Positions 37,609-49,269 of a stretch of 64,000 nt of DNA are shown here, one piece after another. The stretch lies in contig CM046836.1 in NCBI GenBank assembly GCA_025618425.1, forward strand, positions 14,906,135-14,970,134. The letters are read 5' to 3'. A program made the translations under genes and the position numbers. Under the pieces are notes generated by a model, which saw only the letters and a list, made by a program, of their open reading frames with translations, was not told where the DNA came from and searched no databases. Source of the DNA: Heliocidaris tuberculata. Taxonomy: Eukaryota; Echinodermata; Echinoidea; Camarodonta; Echinometridae. The stretch's first letter is position 1, and every line of letters starts with the position of its first letter.

Positions 37609-38222
37609 ACAGTGGCGTATCTGGACCTTGGCGTCAAGAGGGGTTAAAAAAAAAGGGTTATCAATGGCGACAATTCCCCCCCCCCCCCCACAGCCCTCCA
37701 AAAGTCGCTCAGTGGATCGGGGGGGGGGGGGTTATCAGATTTTATGGGGTCCAGTTTTCCTCCATAATTCACTGACAAGCATTAAAGAAAAAAAAAAAAA
37801 AAAGGTTATCAGCTCCGAAAATAGTTCGCCAGCCCTCCAAAAGTCGCTCAGTGGGGTGGGGGGGGGGGGGGGGGGGGTCGTGAATCTTGTTCAGGAACCA
37901 GATAACCTCTTTTTTTTCAAAACTTGTCAGGGGACACTCTGCCCCCCCCCCTTTGCCCCGGGCCCCTTGGGTATGCTAGTGAATGGTAACATATAAATTT
38001 TACTCACAAATGCAAATTAAAAGTTAGAAGATAATTCTTCCCGGTATTTTGAGTGTTCCAGTGGCCTCAGTGGGGGGTAGGGGGGAGTTATCAGATGTTT
38101 TCCTCCATAATTCTCTGACAAGCAAAAACAAAAACAAAAATACAAAACTGTAAATTCTAAAATTCTGCTTGAAGGGGACCCGTATTTTTTTCTTCTTGCC
38201 AGCTCTCCAAAACTCGCTCAGT

Positions 38223-38281
<59 letters not shown>

Positions 38282-38425
38282 GGGGGGGGAGGGGGGGGAG
38301 GGGGGGAGGGGGGTGATCACATGTTTTCCTCCATAATTCTCTGACAAGCAAGAAAAAAAAATGGGAAGAAAAGTTGTTGGGGGGCACTCTGCCCCCTGCC
38401 CCCCCCCCCCCCAGCTACACTAGTG
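37609..38425. repeat. Tandem composite of G-tract repeat units
   Basis: Starts CAGTGGCGTATCTGG near 37611 and ends CTACACTAGTGG near 38424. Inside, units built as CAGCCCTCCAAAAGTCGCTC, AGTGG, a long G-run, ATCAGAT, TTTTCCTCCATAATTCTCTG, and ACAAGC recur at about 37690, 37830 and 38200. The last contains a 58-base G-run (38223-38280). Confidence 0.6.
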
Positions 38426-38445
38426 GTGGATTTTAATTTTTTAAA

Positions 38446-39080
38446 AATCCCTTCCAAAAAAGAACAAACGTACATTTATATATATATTTTTTTAATCATT
38501 TACATCAAGACTAACTAAAAGGTTAAAAAAAAAACGTCAATTAACTAAAGGACCCCATCCCCTTACCCGCAAATGAAGATCATCATTTCTGTTATGAAAA
38601 CCATCCCTGAAAAAAATCCTACACTGCAAGAGGGTTTTTTTTCTTTTCTTTTCTTTTCTTTTCTTTTTTATTTCATTATACATATCAGTATCATTTATTT
38701 ATTTATTTATTTATTTATAATTATCTTTTATGCGTATCGTATGAATAGTGCACCGGTATTCAGTATATCAACAAGAAAATGGGAGGAAAAGTCGGGGAGG
38801 AAAAATCCCTTCCAAAAAAGAATAAACGTACACTTATATTATTTAAAAAAAATCATTTACATCAAGACTAACTAAAAGGTTAAAGAAAAAATCTCAATTA
38901 ACTAAAGGACCCCATCCCCTCACCCCCAAATGAAGATCATCCCTGAAAAAAAATCATACACTGCAAGAGTTTAAAAAAAAAATTTCATTATACATTTATG
39001 TATCATTTATGTACTTATTTATCATTATCCTTTATGCATATTGAATGAATATATTCACCGGTATTAATTATATCACAAGA
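38446..39080. repeat. Direct duplication of a block of roughly 280-355 nt
   Basis: Units at about 38446-38803 and 38804-39080 both start AAATCCCTTCCAAAAAAGAA. Both contain CATCAAGACTAACTAAAAGG, AACTAAAGGACCCCATCCCC and a CACCGGTATT near the end. The second unit lacks the TTTTC and TTTA microsatellite of the first. Confidence 0.8.
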
Positions 39081-39769
39081 AAAGTGACTTATGCCACTGG
39101 TGACGTGTCAAGTACTTTACATTTATTTTTACATTATCTGTATCCATGATTAGATTTGATTCGGTCTGTCCGGTTACATTGTTAGCTTTATTTACTTGTT
39201 TACAAATTTGCAAAGCGATATATTTTGATTCGGAGATCGATTACAATTAAAGTGCATTGACCGAGCGCCGTCTGCCACAATTAGCAATTACCGACGCTGA
39301 TTCGCCGAATCTGTACATTGAAGCGATGAATACATTACCATAAATGCATATATTACTGTATTTGACCTTTCTTACTGCGCATGCTCTAAGCTGATGCGCG
39401 TAATGTGTTTCATACCGCGTACAAACAAATGCTACTCTCGGGGAGCATCTTACAAAATGAATCATGCATTTACGCTCATGAATTATGCAAAGGTGCTTAT
39501 CGGGCCTTCTAATGGACCCCGACAAGATGGCGGAGCTTTAGGGGCCTGGCTCAAAATCAACCCAAGACCAAAGGAGAGTACGTTTCAGGTCATTTTAAGC
39601 ATTTCAAAAATTTCCGTGCGTAAGCGTCCGCGCGCGCGTTTTACGCGCGTGCAAGTCGTAAATAACGTTAAAACGCTGTTTTTTCGATTGATTCGCAATC
39701 CTGACACTTTTCTTGATCATTTCCATCAACTTGAAATTAATTTCGATCAATAATAAGGTCGTACGGGCA

Positions 39770-41110
39770 CGTCAAAGTTCAAAATCCGTGCGCGCGTCTA
39801 TGGCGAAAATAACGTAAAAACGTGGAAAAACATGCCTCTACAAAATTAACTCTAGCTCTTTAAATAGTCCATAAACCCCCCAATTTTTTTTCATCTTTGG
39901 GTAGGGGATGAATCGTAGATATGATTTCATGGGTCATTTGACCCTCAATTATATTACAACGTCATCAAAATGGCGTCGGTTCTCAAAATTTCATTTTTTC
40001 AAAAATGACATCATAAATTTTAACTTTAAGCAAGACTTTCTCCGTAATTGTTGGTCGATTTTCGCCGGGATTTCGATATGTTGTAGCTGAGACAATTCTC
40101 TACAAATGCAGTTACCACGGTTTTTCATTTTGACAACGGCATCATTATCTAATTGTACGATGAACGATGACATGTCACTTTTTCACGTTTTACGTGTATT
40201 GTCTATGGGATATGACTTTTTCTGATATCTTGATCCTACCTTCTCGTCTCTTTTGAGCAACAACTCCGTTATTTCAAGGTCGGTTTTCGCCCAGCTTAGA
40301 GTATGTTGTAGCTGAGAAAATTCCCTATCTTAAGTGTCCCATTCATTTTTTAATCATATGTCAGGATCATATCGAAATTGTCTGCAGAAGATAGGATATG
40401 AGAATCCCGGTTTTCATTTACGTGTTATACCCTATGGAGGAACTAACAGTCTAGCGGTTAGACATCTGCCTCATGACCCAATGTCCCGAGTTCGAGTCCT
40501 GGCCGAGGAGGGTCGATTTCTTTTTTGTTTTTCCCCTTTTGCATCTATTATTTCACCATCCCCTAAGAGTAATAATACATGTTCATTGACATATATGTCA
40601 CTAACTGCCGCATTTTGGCTGTTATATCTAATGTAATGCAGTGTACATTTTACACAATGTACAGCGTATATTGCATAGTTTGCGAGGAACGTGTATTGAA
40701 GCTAGTGACGGCTACAGAAAACATGTCATATATCTTAACTATAAGCAAGACTATCTCCGTAATAGTTCTTCGATTTTCGCCGGGATTTGGATATGTTGGA
40801 GCTGATCTGATGCAGTTGTTAACAACTGCATTTACCATAGTTTTTCATTTTGACGACTTCATTATCTAATTGTACCATGTCATGTCATTTTTTTTTTCCG
40901 TGTATCCTCTACGCTTTCATAGGCTCTCTAGAATATGAAGACAATCCCCACAAACATTTGCATCGGTATCATTTTTTCCATTTTTCACATTCTTGACTTT
41001 CTTTCTTCGTTTCAGTATTTGGCCCTCATACTTTGATCATGTGGATAACGGCCTAGATCATTCAAATTCACCGACAGACCACCTAATTCGTCCCCATGAC
41101 GAATTAAAGT
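39770..41110. repeat. Second composite repeat region with direct repeats and tRNA-like module
   Basis: About 185-nt direct repeats at 40015-40200 and 40730-40915 share AAGCAAGACT, CTCCGTAAT, CGATTTTCGCCGGGATTT, and TTTTTCATTTTGAC. Between them is a region homologous to 30570-30960, including a tRNA-like module at 40449-40515. Confidence 0.6.
40449..40515 (+). repeat. tRNA-like module, homologue of the one at 30766
   Basis: D-arm TCTAGCGGTTAGA, then TCTGCCTCATGAC, then B-box GAGTTCGAGTCCT. Aligns with 30766-30828 over its length. Acceptor pairing is poor. Confidence 0.5.
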
Positions 41111-41658
41111 CTAGTTCTGTTTCTTCTTCTTTTTAAAAAATCGTATTATTTCCCCCATCTTTTTCATCCTCCTCTTTTATCAATTCCTTATCATCTTTTT
41201 CCTGCCAAGCACTACCCTTATTTGGCAAGACATGCATTTGCCACACTCCACCCAAATCCTTGTATGCTAGAGCGGATTTCAACTTTTCCGATTTCTAAAG
41301 TTTGCAACTAAAGCGCTAAGCCTGGCAAGGGCGTCAACAGCTTCTGAAAAGTGGGGGGGGGGGGGGGGACACTGATCGAGCGAGGGAGGTGGTGTGGAAG
41401 AGACACTTAAAAACCATAGACGTATTAAGCTTATCATGCACCCGATAGCGCTGTGCAAGGCCTATAATTATAGGCCCAGGCCCCCGGCTCTCAGGCCTGG
41501 CGCGGCGGCCGGCTATATAGGCGAGATCTAGAATAAAATTTGCAGCTCGATCGAACGGCGCGCGGCGCGCCGCGCCATGGCAGTACGTGCTGCATGGCGA
41601 GGAAGAGGATTGGGATGATTTCAACAAGGCAACAAAATGTCAAAAAGGGCGGTTGAAC

Positions 41659-41714
41659 CACTGGCGTAGCCAGGGGGGGCACAAGGGGGCCATGGCCCCC
41701 CCTGTTGATCGGAG

Positions 41715-41749
<35 letters not shown>

Positions 41750-42657
41750 AACTAATTTCCTTTTCACATGCTGGTCTTACTAGGACAGTTCACATGTGGC
41801 AAATCATGTGCGCTTGACTTGGTTGTATGAAGACTTTGTTTAGCCCGTTCTCTATGTGTAATTACATTATTTCCATATGTTTTTATTACAAATTGTGATC
41901 TCTATACTCTTTACACGATGTAATTCTAATATTTTTCCGTGCTAAATACTCACATTGATGTTCATTTTGGTTACAAAAATTAATCAAACTATATAATTCC
42001 TCAGTACTTAAATGAAGGAGTACGTAGCTGGATTCGTGTAGTATATACGAATTAGGCAACGAATGAACAACCTCTAACCGAGAAAATGAGATAAAGAGCT
42101 AAACAAGGCAGCTAAATAAATTGCTAAAGTCTTTTACATACACCTAATAAAGATGTTGCATGTGTTTTCAAATGAGACTACCGCTTGAGATGAGATATAA
42201 ATTCCACTCCATGAGAAAGGGCGTCCTCTTAGTCATATGTTAGTCAATAGTCAGTGTGTCTGTGTGTGGGTTTTTGGTTGTTAGTCTGTATATTTTCCTA
42301 TCCGAAAACACGGGTTTCAACGTTTCGTATGTACACTGGTACAGCTATTTATACACACCAACTACATGTAATTTTGCGTATTGCTTGGAATTCTGGAGCC
42401 CCAAGGAGTGGTAATCCTTCCACTACAATTCATTCCAGCGGAGTAGAGAAAAAAAAAATCCTATTTCATCTGTCACTTCTCAAGTAGGTTACACCAGAAT
42501 AGAATTTTAGGGTGCAGAAAATGCCATTTTCATGACCTGGTTTTAAAAATTTTTCCTACCGTGGGAGGGGGATACCCCCTCCCACACCCTCCCCCGCTCG
42601 GTCGCTTCGCTCCCTCGCCTTGGCCCCCCCTCTTGAAAAATCCTGGCTACGCCAGTG
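41659..42657. mobile_element. hAT-like nonautonomous element, 999 bp
   Basis: Perfect 15-bp terminal inverted repeats (CACTGGCGTAGCCAG at 41659; its complement ends at 42657), each followed inward by a G/C run. Flanked by GGTTGAAC (41651-41658) and GGGTGAAC (42658-42665), an 8-bp duplication with one mismatch, as expected for hAT. The interior has an A-run and no transposase. The right end carries a sequence (about 42590-42618) shared in reverse with 4650-4680. Confidence 0.75.
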
Positions 42658-43989
42658 GGGTGAACATTTATATTTGAGTATTTCTCTAACTCAAGGCATG
42701 CAAAAGAACAAGATGGAAGTGCGCTTTTCAGGTTTTTAGTAATGGGTTTGAACCCCAAAAGTGGGGGGGGGGGGACAAATGATATGATGTCCCCCCACTT
42801 TTAAAAGTGGGGGGGGGGGGACATGTCCCTCCTGTCCCCCACCTGTTTACGCCCTTGAAGCCTGGGGCCGGGGGCGTATGTTTCATTGAGGCCTTTACGG
42901 CATCCGCGTCAATGAAAACGGGTTGTTTTTCACCAAGACGGGTAACCCGGGGATCTGGTTTAGGGGTTTAGGGTAAAAAAAACAGGAAAATTCTGAAAAA
43001 AGGGAATCAAATTCACTAGTGATGAGAAAAATCCTCGGAAAAGGGAGGAAATTTGACAATACGATTCGGCATCGGAAAGTCTTCCCGTGGATATTTTTTC
43101 ATGAATCCAAAGAGGTTCTTTTCTATTCTTTCAATGAAAACATCATTCTGTAATGTGTTCCTATAAACCAAATACTTTGTTTTTAAATCTTCCTTTTTCG
43201 TAAAAAAAAAAAAGGCCAAGAAGAAAAGGGTGTATAATACCAGGGACGGATCCAGGATTTTGTATTTAAAAAAAAGGGGGCACACAAATGTCCGAACATT
43301 TTCTGACAAGCAAAAAAAAAAAAAAGGTTGTCTGATTTTTTTTGGTCCAGTTGTTCTCCAGAATTCGGCCGATGGGATCCACCCCTGCATTACTATGCAA
43401 GATCTAAAAATCCCTGTTAAGGATCTAAAAATCAGAAAATATATATACATATATATATGATATTGACAAGATAATCAAAATTATATATTTTCAAATGACT
43501 AAGTGGATATTGGTAAATGTAGGCACTGGCGTACTGGTGGGGGGGGGGGGCTGAAGCCATCGATCCCCCCCCCAAAAAAAGAAGTTTGCTCCTCTACCAA
43601 AAAAAAAAAAAAAGGAAAAAGGAAAGAAATTGTGTGTCTTGTGTGACCCGTTCCCCTGGGGGAAGAAAGGAACAATATAATTGATAGAAAATATTATTGA
43701 TGTGCTGACGTGGCTGACGTGGTCATGACTGGGGTCGGGGAACAAGTCAAAAAATTCCTTGAGAATAAAAAATAAAAAATGACGTTAATTGTCACATTTT
43801 CAGAAGTGTTGTGGGGGTTTGGGGGGGTCTTATTTGGCAAAGGAGGGCACGACTATGGGAAAAGAATTTCTTTTGTAGTCGATGTGCCCCTTTCCCCTTC
43901 CCCCACCCCACCCCTAGACTGATTCTCCAAGAGGAATTTTTAAACATGGGCAATTTTTGTGTATTATTTCTTGTATAATATCTCTCTCC

Positions 43990-44095
43990 ATGCTCTAGAT
44001 AGCTCCAGGGTCGCTTTTTGACTAGCGCCATCTATGGCAAATGTGCGATTAACGTCAGCTGAAAAATCTTTCAGAGCAGCATCATTCACAACACA
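43990..44095 (+). promoter_or_regulatory. TMEM11: Probable TMEM11 5' UTR and promoter-proximal region
   Basis: About 100 nt immediately before the TMEM11 start, free of recognised repeats, with an ACGTCA CRE-like half site near 44052 and a GCGCCATCTATGG stretch. The transcription start is not visible. Confidence 0.3.
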
Positions 44096-44112
44096 ATGGC
44101 GGAGACCGAGAG
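44096..44112 (+). CDS. TMEM11: TMEM11 exon 1
   Basis: Short first coding exon, start context ACAATGGCGG, donor AG|GTAAAA in phase 2. It is chosen because the second exon is open but has no in-frame ATG near its conserved start, and this exon supplies M-A-E-T-E-R exactly in frame. Confidence 0.75.
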
Positions 44113-46531
44113 GTAAAAATTACTCTGATCAATTAATGATTGCTTGTCATATACTTTTATTATTTAATTTCCCATTGTGAAGCAGTGTTGTATGAGTTCA
44201 TATTATTGACATAATATCTGGAATTATTTGTTTTTATTTCGGGCATAAAATGAAAACCCTTGAAATGTAAACAGTTGCAGTTGCACTTTTTTGCAGTTGA
44301 ATTGAGAACTTGAGACTTGAGTTGAGAGTGATTACAATTGATGATTGCAAGGAGGTCTGTGAATGGATCTCCGTCTAATAGTCATGTTTGACCTGAAATT
44401 GAACATTAACGTTTTTGATTTCTTGTAAAAAAGTCAGTGATTACTCTGATGTTATATTATCTTTTTTATTCTGAAGAGTAAGTAAGCCAAAACGTTTTTT
44501 TTACCCAAAATTTGAAAAGGGTCAACAAAAGAGGTGCATGGTCGATTCTAGACCGAAAATTCTGTCTCTTGACTGTTCATTAGCATCTTATTTTGGTAGG
44601 GTCAGCTCTGAAGTAAGGAGGCGACCCTACCCAAATAAGAGGCTAATGAACAAGAGACAGAATTCTTCGGTCTAGGTCGATTTGGGAGCTCTCTCCCACT
44701 TGAGAGACGGTCAGTACTTAGTCTTAGATAACTAGTCTGTCTGATATTATTGGAGACTTTGCTAACAAGAGGACAACAGAAACAACACAAACAACAAGGC
44801 ACTTTTTCTCAGCCAAATTTTTTTTCTCTCTGAGATGAGATTCAGAATCCCATTTGTTTTGTGTATAGATCACAATAAAAAACAAAAACAAAAGTAGACA
44901 TTGAATTTTTAAAGTACATGTAGGCGGTCAAAAGAAGTATGATGGGGGGACCTAAAGGTGCGCACTTTGCTTCCAGCGGCTAGTCACTTCTGCATAGACC
45001 CCACTCTTAAATGAAATCCCAGAGAAAATTAAGGCAGACAAAATACCAATAACATGAATTTTCAAGTCGATGTCGATACCCATGTCGAATTGGTCAACAA
45101 AATGAAAGGGTCCTAAAGCTGCGCACACGTAATAAATGAATGCAAATCTTGATTTTGAAGCTGAATTTCTCCCCGATTTTCAAATGGTGATAATGTCACC
45201 TAAATAAAGGAAATTTACTCATTCTTTTTGGCAAACGTAAATGATAATCTTGTCGCTCAGTCACATCAAAGGTTTGGAGCATTGAACATGTCGCATTGCG
45301 CGTGTTTACTGGGTGTGCAGCTTTAGGACCCCTGACCATACTAATTTTTCATAAGCAATCTGCTTATGACATTTTCAAGTTGAGCCAAGGTCATCCCTTT
45401 GCAGCAAATGTAAACGAATAAAATTGGTATCCAAATGCATGAAATCACTCATAGGCCCATGCCTATGTGGGACTGTGTCAAACATTTACTTTTGCAGTAC
45501 TTAGTCAAAAATAGACCACAAATTGCTGTGGCAAGATTTAATTTTCTTCAATTTGCTAGATTACCTGATTCAGGGAATCTCCAACTCTTACTATGTTACA
45601 AATTTGGGGTTGCGGAGTTGAAAGTGAAATTTTAAAGAATTATTTTCCTCTCAGGTATGCATGATCTAGACTGGACCGATTCCGGCTAATACACACAAAA
45701 CCTATCGAAGCCCATTCACCCGTAAAAGCTATTGTGGAGTACAAGGTTGTCTTCAGATAAGCTTGTACATGTTAGTGCATGAAATGGGAGATTGTCTCCC
45801 AAAACAGGCTACCAACATTCTTGACAAAAGTCTGTGACAATGGAGACAGTCTCCCAAATGGGAAAGAGTCTCCTATATTGGCCATAGATTTAGACTGCAG
45901 ACAATGCAGCTGATCCTTAAATTATGGGAGTTACAGCAAAAAATTCATTTTTTTTTTCTTAATTACATCACATCTAGATTAATTCATCATCTTGTATTTT
46001 CTCTTAAATTATTCCAGGGATCTGCAGCCCGTGGATTGTGCCATCATCCACAACATCTATGACAATGGCAGTGCAAGGGAGCACTTTGAATTCGAGCTGG
46101 ACCAGGCCCTTGAGGCCAAACGCAGTATCATCATTATAGAACCCGCTCACCTAGGAGACGAGACTGCTCGCTGGATCACTGTAGGAAACTGCTTGCACAA
46201 GACATCCGTCCTTTCAGGCATGGCGTGCCTCGTTGCGCCTGCCCTGCTCCCAAACCAAGCCGTAAACTTTGTAACGTTCCCAACAGGAACTGTAAGCGTG
46301 GCTTGTGCGCTGCTTTACGGAGTGTCGTGGCAGTCGGACCCATGCTGTAAGTATCAGGTAGAGTACGACACAAGGAATTTGTCGCGGCTTCCGCTTCATT
46401 CCCTGACAACGGCCACACCTGTAGTTCTGGTGCGGAAGGACGATAAGTACAGGAGAGCTCTTCACAACCTGGTGGCCGGGCTGGCGGCGGCTTTATTGGC
46501 TTACAAAGTCTACCAATGGTGCATTCGCTAA
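44096..46531 (+). CDS. TMEM11: TMEM11, mitochondrial membrane-shaping protein
   Basis: A 17-nt first coding exon (44096-44112, ATGGCGGAGACCGAGAG, donor GTAAAA) joins in phase 2 to 46018-46531. Total 531 nt, 176 residues (human 192). TMEM11 (fly PMI) is a mitochondrial membrane protein needed for normal mitochondrial and cristae morphology. Diagnostic segments are FEFELDQALEAK, GDETARWITVGNCLHKTSVL (52-71), SWQSDPCCKYQVEYD, and LSRLPLHSLTTATPVVLVRK. Two hydrophobic stretches around residues 70-110 and a third near the C terminus (VAGLAAALLAYKVYQW) are the expected membrane segments. It is convergent with DHRS7B about 7.9 kb downstream. The N-terminal extension is shorter than in vertebrates. 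Confidence 0.93.
44549..44674. repeat. TMEM11: Hairpin in TMEM11 intron 1
   Basis: Arms of about 53 nt: CTAGACCGAAAATTCTGTCT with GTTCATTAGC and TTTTGGTAGGGTC, facing GACCCTACCCAAATAAGAGG and AATTCTTCGGTCTAG. Likely a small foldback element. Confidence 0.65.
44941..45340. repeat. TMEM11: Inverted repeat in TMEM11 intron 1
   Basis: GGACCTAAAGGTGCGCAC at the left faces GTGTGCAGCTTTAGGACC at the right, with a related internal GGGTCCTAAAGCTGCGCACA at about 45110. Degenerate foldback. Confidence 0.45.
45645..45775. repeat. Dispersed repeat, inverted copy of 27217-27345
   Basis: Contains GGCTAATACACACAAAACCT, GAAGCCCATTCACCCGTAAA and TTCAGATAAGCTTGTACATG, complementary to the copy in CMAS intron 1. 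Confidence 0.55.
46018..46531 (+). CDS. TMEM11: TMEM11 exon 2
   Basis: Acceptor ATTATTCCAG. Open reading frame of 171 codons to TAA at 46529-46531. It carries all recognisable TMEM11 motifs and is GC-richer than the flanking DNA. Confidence 0.95.
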
Positions 46532-47576
46532 CACAACATTTAGGACCACTTTTGTTAGCACTTTCAATCACTCCTATTGCCTGAGGAAGTTCTGAACTGT
46601 TTACAAGATGGGCTTGCTAGTGACATCTGTCGCAGTGAGTTCTGCTATGAGGCCAACTTGCCATTGTCTAGATAAGATGAAGGAATACGAAGAAAGATGA
46701 GCTGAAGAAAGATAGAGGGAGGGATTTACTATTGGATGAACATGAAATTTCATTCTCTGATTTACTATTGTCGTACCTGTGTGTAATTTTATGTGTTTTG
46801 TTAAATGTGTGGTCAGTTTCAAAGGGTGTGTGTATGTCTGAACAGTCTGATGTTTTCTTCGTTGAGGTATCATTCAAAAGGCCCGGTCAAGAGAGAGTCT
46901 ATTACTGCTACATTTAACCATTCATGTTCCGTGCAAATTACCTCCTTTGAAGATTTATCATCTACCAAACATCATTGCTGCACGGAATAATGGTAGACCT
47001 TCTGAAAAGACTGAAATAGTTATCATTTTGAATGCCAAGTGCCAACGTATTCAACAAAGAAACAAAGCCAGTATAATTATACATTTTATGTCTACCAACA
47101 ATGAAATCTGAGGACACAAAAACGTACATGAAGCCTACATGTACATGTACAAGTAGCGTACTTGTATTTCACTGTTTTCACAGTTTTTTCACCTTCAAAG
47201 AAACACCTCATGTTCAATAGCCCTAATAATTGCTGAATTTCAATTTTTGTGTGTTTATCTTGGAAAATTCTACCCTTTGACAATGCACACAATATAAAAG
47301 GGGCCAAATATAATTTCTATTGTTTGTGTGTGTGTGCGTAAAATATACATTAGAATGTGTTTGGTAGAACTACCAAGTACAATTCAGTTACGTTATAAGA
47401 GGACTTTAGGCTACTTGATTTGTAACTTGTAAGTGTGAAGTATCCATATTGTGTCTTCCAGTTATTCATTTTTCTTTCAAAGCAAGCGGGTTCATCAGTT
47501 GAGCATGTTGACATTAGATAGAGTAAGTAACACATTAGAGTTCCGGTAACTTGAAAACTTGATTGAAGGTAGACCA

Positions 47577-47714
47577 GGGGAGCGTTTCATCAAGTGTCTT
47601 GTCAGTGATTCTTACTGACAAATTCGCTCTCAGCCAATCAGATGCAAGGATTTCAGTAGCTTATAACAGTTGTCGGTAAAAATCACTATCAAAACGCTTG
47701 ATGAAACGCTCCCC
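47577..47714. mobile_element. Foldback MITE, GGGAGCGTTTCAT family, copy 2
   Basis: GGGGAGCGTTTCATCAAG faces CTTGATGAAACGCTCCCC, an 18-bp perfect inverted repeat. Interior core identical to copy 1 over CAGCCAATCAGATGCAAGG. Confidence 0.8.
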
Positions 47715-48796
47715 AGGTTTAACTTAGTCCACCCTCACGAAAACGATTCATTTGACATTGACAACAATAATAGGAATAGCTAACAAATGCCTGAAACTAC
47801 CTTTGACAGACAGGACAATATGTCTTTTAAAAAGATCCATAGAGATGGGAAGGAAGCCTGCTAGGTCTCTGGGATGCAGTTGACCAATTCCTGTTTCATT
47901 CACTGTAACAACACTTTCAGGAAGGAAAGAGCCAAAGAGCGATAGCAAATATTTCCGTAGGTGAACTTAAGACACTGTGATAGACTGGTAGTTCTTCAAT
48001 GTACGATGTATGAGATATTTGGATACATGCCCTCAACATCTATTGCTTTACTACCAGTATTTTGTCTTTATTGATTTTGTCAATCAAGAGACTCTCTACT
48101 TGTACACGCAATGTACATGTAGAATCAGATGGAATGGGTATTTGTCTAGCGTTTCAGGTAATATTATCCATTTGTTGGCTTTCTTTTTAACCTTTTCACC
48201 TATTAAATCTTGTTGACATACTACACTACATGATTAAATCCTGTAAGTTTTCTTTTAGATATCGTGAAGAGAGTGATATAATTGATAATTCCCCTATCTT
48301 GGATGAGAGTCCAGGGCTCACAAAAGATATGAAACATACATTTTTAGTGGTTCCTCAGCTAATGCTGGTGTGATGTTTGCATGGTAAAGATTTCTTTCTC
48401 ATTTGATTTCATGGGCAATGCAGGGTTCTTGCTCTTTAAATGATTAAAGAATATAAATTATCGTGAACAGGTAACAAAAATAGTTAATTACTACATGTAC
48501 TTTATCTACAAAGCATCTGATGGAAAGTATTCATTTCCCATTTCATACATGTACATTAATTTCTTATGTTTTCCTGCATAATTTATACAATTGATGCTCA
48601 CATGTTAGAATCATGTTTATGTTTGAACGTTTTCTGTAGAAGTTCTTTGAATGCACATTACTCTGCATTTGTGCATCTATGATACATGTATTATAGACAT
48701 ATTTTTAATACATGTATGTTAATAGTAGACCCATTGTTCAGTTTCTTCTACCAGCAAAAAGGTGAAAATAAGTACAGAAATATACCCTCTTACATG

Positions 48797-49110
48797 GGCA
48801 TAAATCCAGGGGGGGACAGGGGGTCATGTCCCCCCTACCTTTTTGAATAACTTTTTTTTTGCTTGTCAGAGAATTTTAGAGGAAAAGAGCAAAAAAAAAA
48901 AAAATGCAATAACCTTTTTTTTTTTTTTTTTTTTTTTGCTTGTCAGAGAATTTTGGAGGAAAACTAGACCCCAAAAATCAGATAACCTTTTTTTTTTGGG
49001 GGGGGGGGGAGTCAAAAAATTTTCAGACATTTCGGACAGGTACAAAAGTTAAATCATGTGGTGACCTCCCCTCCCTCCCCCCTGAATTTCAAAATGGATT
49101 TGCGCCACTG
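48797..49110. mobile_element. Short G-tract element of the same hAT-like family
   Basis: The left end CATAAATCCAGGGGGG faces a right end reading TGGATTTGCGCCACTG. Two GCTTGTCAGAGAATTTT motifs and T/A/G runs lie inside. Confidence 0.5.
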
Positions 49111-49269
49111 CCCTCTTAACCTTTAGAATAATAAGCTCGAGATAACACCGTCTGAGGTCTGTAGAAACTGTGTGCTATGCCACAATTAATCATATGAAAT
49201 GGGTCAATGATCCCAAACCGCAGTATAGCCACAAGTTATTAGTCATGGCTGGATTGGCTCCATGATGTA

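Noticed and set aside
43016..43450. 144-codon minus-strand frame
   Set aside because: Crosses A/T-runs and a G-tract repeat; the C-terminal 60 residues look natural but no family or splice support was found.
46176..46571. Antisense frames over TMEM11 exon 2
   Set aside because: Shadow frames of a clearly conserved coding exon on the plus strand.
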